Assembly (NCBI GenBank): GCA_030039135.1
Contig: JASHQN010000045.1
Location: 1-8,529, forward strand
DNA length: 8,529 bases
Reading direction: 5' to 3'
Origin: Thermoplasmata archaeon
Lineage (GTDB): Archaea > Thermoplasmatota > Thermoplasmata > Lutacidiplasmatales > UBA184
The notes beneath the pieces were generated by a model. That model ran no database searches and was not told the DNA's origin. It worked only from the letters and a program-made list of their open reading frames with translations. Below are positions 6,414 through 8,529 of this stretch, in pieces (position 1 is the stretch's first letter; each line of letters starts with the position of its first letter). Position numbers and translations under genes: made by a program.

Positions 6414-7677
6414 AGGAAGAGGGGGCCGGCGGAGAGGGGGCCGGGGCGCCCGAGGTGGGCTCGTAGGCCTCCTCGCCAAACTCCGAGAGGTCGAGCCCGG
6501 CGGCTTCCTCGGCCGGATGGACCCGCAGCGGGGTGAAGTAGTTGATCACGCGGAGCAGGACGTACGATCCCACGAAGGCGAACGACGCGATCGCGGCAAT
6601 GCCGAGGAGCTGAACGAGGAACTGGTGGGGGTTCCCGTAGAACAGGCCGTTCGGGCCGGCCGAGTTGATCGCGACCGACGCGAAGAGACCCGTCGCCGCC
6701 GTGCCCCACATCCCGCCGACCCCGTGCGCCGCGAATACGTCGAGGGAGTCGTCGAGCCGCGTCCGCGCGCGCCAGCTGGCGACATAGTTGCAGGCGACCC
6801 CCGCAACGAGGCCGATGATGATCGAGGCGTACGGGGGGACGTAGCCCGAGGCCGGAGTGACGGCCGCCAGTCCACACACCGCCCCGACCGCCATGCCGAC
6901 CGCCGAGGGACGGCCCTTGGCGATCCAATCGACGAGCATCCAGCTGACCCCCGCCGCGGCGGCCGCGAGGTTCGTGTTGACGATCGCGGTCACCGCGACT
7001 GCATTCGCCGCGAGCGCGCTACCGCCGTTGAACCCGAACCAGCCGAACCAGAGGAGGGCGGTACCGAGGATGATGTACGGGACGTTGTTCGGGCGGGCCT
7101 GCTTGCCGAAGTCGATCCCGCGTCCGATCACGAGCGCGGCGGCCACCGCCGAGACCCCGGCCGAGGTATGGACGACGAGGCCCCCGGCGAAATCGACGAG
7201 CCCGAGCGCGTGTAGCCAACCCCCGGGGTTCCAGATCCAGGATGCGATCGGGATGTAGATGAGGGTCGTCCAGAGCACGATGAAGATCAGGAGCCCCTTC
7301 AGCCGAACGCGGCCGGCGAACGCTCCGATGATGAGCGCGGGAGTGATCGCCGCGAACTTGAGCTGGAAGGCGAAGTAGAGCAGCTGCGGGATCGTGGAGG
7401 AGTAGGCCGGGTTCGGCGCCGCCCCGACGTTGAGCAGCCCGAGGTACTGGAGGCCCCCGATGAGGCCGTGGACCGACGGGGCGAACGCCTCGCTGTAGCC
7501 CCACAGCGCCCAGACCAAACTGATCACGGAGAAGATCATCAGGCACTGGACGATCGTCGCGACGAGGTTCTTCTGCCGGACGAGGCCTCCGTAAAAGAAC
7601 CCGAGCGCGGGGGTCATGATCATGACCAGCGCGGTCGCGGTCGCTACCCACGCCACGTCGCCCGAGTCGATCGTCAT
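6412..7677 (-). CDS. amt: Ammonium transporter, Amt family
   Basis: This 421-residue membrane protein of the Amt/MEP/Rh family takes up ammonium across the cytoplasmic membrane as a trimer of 11-helix channels. It opens with the family pattern D-S-G-D-x-A-W-V, then G-F-F-Y-G-G-L-V-R. The signature D-F-A-G-G-L-V-V-H holds D162 and the first pore His (H170); the second is H318 in F-A-A-H-G-V-G-G. Phe residues at about 104 and 108 match the external gate region, and W-N-P-G-G-W at about 149-154 matches the recruitment vestibule. The tail keeps the L-D-x-x-x-F-G-E-E-A-Y segment important for trimer coupling, then ends in a Pro/Ser/Ala-rich stretch of about 15 residues. ATG 7675-7677 was chosen because GAGG lies 7 nt upstream and homology starts there; an in-frame GTG five codons earlier has no SD. 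No glnK (PII) lies on either side. It appears to be a single-gene unit with its own promoter and terminator. Confidence 0.96.
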   Translation of the reverse strand: MTIDSGDVAWVATATALVMIMTPALGFFYGGLVRQKNLVATIVQCLMIFSVISLVWALWGYSEAFAPSVHGLIGGLQYLGLLNVGAAPNPAYSSTIPQLLYFAFQLKFAAITPALIIGAFAGRVRLKGLLIFIVLWTTLIYIPIASWIWNPGGWLHALGLVDFAGGLVVHTSAGVSAVAAALVIGRGIDFGKQARPNNVPYIILGTALLWFGWFGFNGGSALAANAVAVTAIVNTNLAAAAAGVSWMLVDWIAKGRPSAVGMAVGAVCGLAAVTPASGYVPPYASIIIGLVAGVACNYVASWRARTRLDDSLDVFAAHGVGGMWGTAATGLFASVAINSAGPNGLFYGNPHQFLVQLLGIAAIASFAFVGSYVLLRVINYFTPLRVHPAEEAAGLDLSEFGEEAYEPTSGAPAPSPPAPSS

Positions 7678-7746
7678 AGCGGCGCCTCGCACGCCGGGAA
7701 GGACGAGGGCCGCCCGTTGCGCATCGAGAGCGGCACCCCCGCCGGG

Positions 7747-7752
7747 ATATTC
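7747..7752 (-). promoter_or_regulatory. Candidate TATA box of amt
   Basis: On the minus strand TTGAATATCC (7745-7754) is the most AT-rich spot upstream of amt. It predicts a transcription start near 7723 and a leader of about 45 nt, similar in length to that of the GH15 gene. It stands in an otherwise GC-rich spacer. No clear nitrogen-regulator site was recognised. Confidence 0.4.
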
Positions 7753-7814
7753 AACCTACCTCCTCCACACGCGGCGGATCAGCTCGTTCGCGTGCCGTCG
7801 CGCGCACACACAGG

Positions 7815-7854
7815 TTCATATTGAGGGAGGGTTCTCGATTCTGCGACGAGTCGC
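7815..7854 (+). promoter_or_regulatory. Candidate promoter of the plus-strand membrane protein gene, with a small palindrome
   Basis: The TATA-like ttcatatt (7815-7822) predicts transcription starting near 7845. A perfect 5-2-5 inverted repeat (gcgac ga gtcgc, 7843-7854) sits at that predicted start, where a repressor could bind, though so short a palindrome in GC-rich DNA may be chance. The spacer 7678-7878 thus holds two divergent promoters and nothing else that I can recognise. Confidence 0.35.
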
Positions 7855-7878
7855 GTGGCTCGCCAGTAGAGTGCCGAA

Positions 7879-8298
7879 TTGACCTCCCCCGCGTACCCCA
7901 CGACCTATGCGACGTCTCCGCCGTCGCCCCCGCGACGGCCGCTCGGAGTGGCGATCCTCGCCGTGCTGATCGGGATCTACGGTTTCATCGAGTTCCTGTT
8001 GGGATTGTTCATCCTGGTCGGGGCAACGATCTTCTCCGGCCTCGGGAGCACGTCGTTCAGCTCCCTCGGGCTCACCGGCGTCGCGGCGGGTGCCGTCGTC
8101 ACGATCATCGGCCTCATCATCCTCGGCGTCGCCGTCGGCCTGTGGCACCTCAGGATGTGGGCCCTCGTCCTGATGCTGATCTTCCTCGCGGTCGAAATGA
8201 TCCTGAGCGGGCTTGCTGGCGCCTACGTTTCGTTCACGTTCATCATCGCCCTGATTCTGTTCATCTACCTGCTCGCGGTCAACCGGCACTTCCGCTAG
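7879..8298 (+). CDS. Small multi-spanning membrane protein of unknown function
   Basis: This 139-residue protein is not one I can assign to a named family. It has a Pro/Ser/Thr-rich N-terminal tail (1-20, ending in P-P-R-R) and then hydrophobic segments at about 22-50, 66-88, 93-113 and 118-135, giving about four membrane helices. A short charged turn G-L-W-H-L-R-M-W-A (87-95) lies between the second and third segments, and the protein ends N-R-H-F-R. This layout is common among small uncharacterised prokaryotic membrane proteins. The only start that covers the whole frame is TTG at 7879, since a stop lies four codons upstream. A GTG at 7948 (residue 24) is the alternative and would lose the tail. 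No good SD is seen for either. It is the only plus-strand gene, divergent from amt and convergent with the GH57 gene 33 nt away. It is judged real because its hydrophobic pattern is regular and the opposite frame is only low-complexity charged sequence. Confidence 0.7.
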   Translation: MTSPAYPTTYATSPPSPPRRPLGVAILAVLIGIYGFIEFLLGLFILVGATIFSGLGSTSFSSLGLTGVAAGAVVTIIGLIILGVAVGLWHLRMWALVLMLIFLAVEMILSGLAGAYVSFTFIIALILFIYLLAVNRHFR

Positions 8299-8331
8299 AC
8301 CGGCGCGTCGTCCGACCGCGGCCGTTCCGCC

Positions 8332-8529
8332 TCACTTGAGGATCGGCACGCCCAACTTGTCGAGCGCTCGCCGCCGAAGGTCGGAGAGCGCGTTCATGTA
8401 GTTCGCGTAGGCGTCGTAGGGGCTGTCGTAGCTCGAGAAATACTGATGGACGCCCTGATCGGCGCCGTGGCCGCTCACATACATGTAGTAGAAATGGTCC
8501 GAGGTGAGCAGCTTCCGCCAGTCGGTCCA
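8332..8529 (-). CDS. GH57 alpha-amylase-type glycoside hydrolase, C-terminal fragment (cut by window edge)
   Basis: I translated the minus strand from the window edge to a TGA at 8332-8334, giving the last 65 residues of a longer protein. It contains L-L-T-S-D-H-F-Y-Y-M near the start and then V-H-Q-Y-F-S-S-Y-D-S-P-Y-D-A-Y followed by Y-M-N-A-L-S-D-L. From memory, both blocks are typical of the C-terminal part of archaeal GH57 alpha-amylases, where T-S-D-H-F-Y-Y-M and Y-F-S-P-Y-x-S-P-Y are strongly conserved. The catalytic Glu and Asp lie outside the window. The enzyme would cut internal alpha-1,4 bonds in starch, glycogen or maltodextrin, feeding the GH15 enzyme encoded nearby. Whether it is an amylase or another GH57 activity, and where it acts, cannot be told from the fragment. 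Confidence 0.8.
   Translation of the reverse strand, partial: WTDWRKLLTSDHFYYMYVSGHGADQGVHQYFSSYDSPYDAYANYMNALSDLRRRALDKLGVPILK

Noticed and set aside
6288..6479. N-terminal extension of GH15 to an upstream start
   Set aside because: The extra 64 residues are Arg/Pro-rich, would overlap the end of amt and its terminator, and GTG 6287 has a well-placed SD at the point where family similarity begins.
7678..7692. Five-codon extension of amt to a GTG
   Set aside because: There is no SD before the GTG, while the ATG at 7677 has GAGG 7 nt upstream and matches the usual Amt N-terminus.
7816..8289. Minus-strand open frame opposite the small membrane protein
   Set aside because: Its product is a highly charged Asp/Glu/Arg/Gln-rich low-complexity sequence. 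The plus strand gives a regular hydrophobic membrane pattern, so that strand is preferred.
1..8529. CRISPR array, tRNA, rRNA, insertion sequence or a new defence-type system
   Set aside because: No regularly spaced repeats, transposase-like frames, terminal repeats or RNA gene signatures were seen; the recognised genes account for nearly all of the window.

Overview
The window reads as a carbohydrate-uptake and breakdown locus from a GC-rich archaeon. Support for an archaeon: TATA-like boxes sit about 27 nt before probable transcription starts, Shine-Dalgarno (SD) and apparently leaderless starts occur together, the substrate-binding protein has a membrane anchor without a lipobox and an extracellular part with several N-glycosylation sequons, and GH57 and cytoplasmic GH15 enzymes are present. 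A high-GC member of the Thermoplasmatota would fit, but no rRNA or other marker gene is here to confirm it.

Layout. All genes but one are on the minus strand, so transcription runs right to left. At the right edge (8332-8529) is the last 65 codons of a GH57 alpha-amylase-type enzyme. Facing it on the plus strand (7879-8298) is a small multi-spanning membrane protein of unknown function. Across a promoter region of about 200 bp is an Amt-family ammonium transporter (6412-7677), which ends in a hairpin plus T-tract that looks like an intrinsic terminator. Then come a GH15 glucoamylase-type hydrolase (4422-6287) and an overlapping ROK-family sugar kinase (3443-4462). After a promoter region of about 100 bp follows a carbohydrate ABC transporter of the MalEFG type: binding protein (1913-3343), two permeases (980-1867 and 78-983) and the first 27 codons of an ATPase (1-81). 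The permease and ATPase genes join through ATGA overlaps of 4 nt.

How the genes fit together (inference). The transporter would import an oligosaccharide such as a maltodextrin or trehalose. The cytoplasmic GH57 and GH15 enzymes would cut it, or internal glycogen, to glucose, and the ROK kinase would phosphorylate the glucose for glycolysis. The ammonium transporter appears to be a separate transcription unit and has no PII (glnK) gene beside it.

I found no mobile element, CRISPR array, tRNA, rRNA or clearly new system. The most interesting points are the very low Lys/Arg content of the extracellular binding protein, the hairpin that overlaps the amt stop codon, the mixed start signals, and the kinase start that is embedded in the hydrolase gene.
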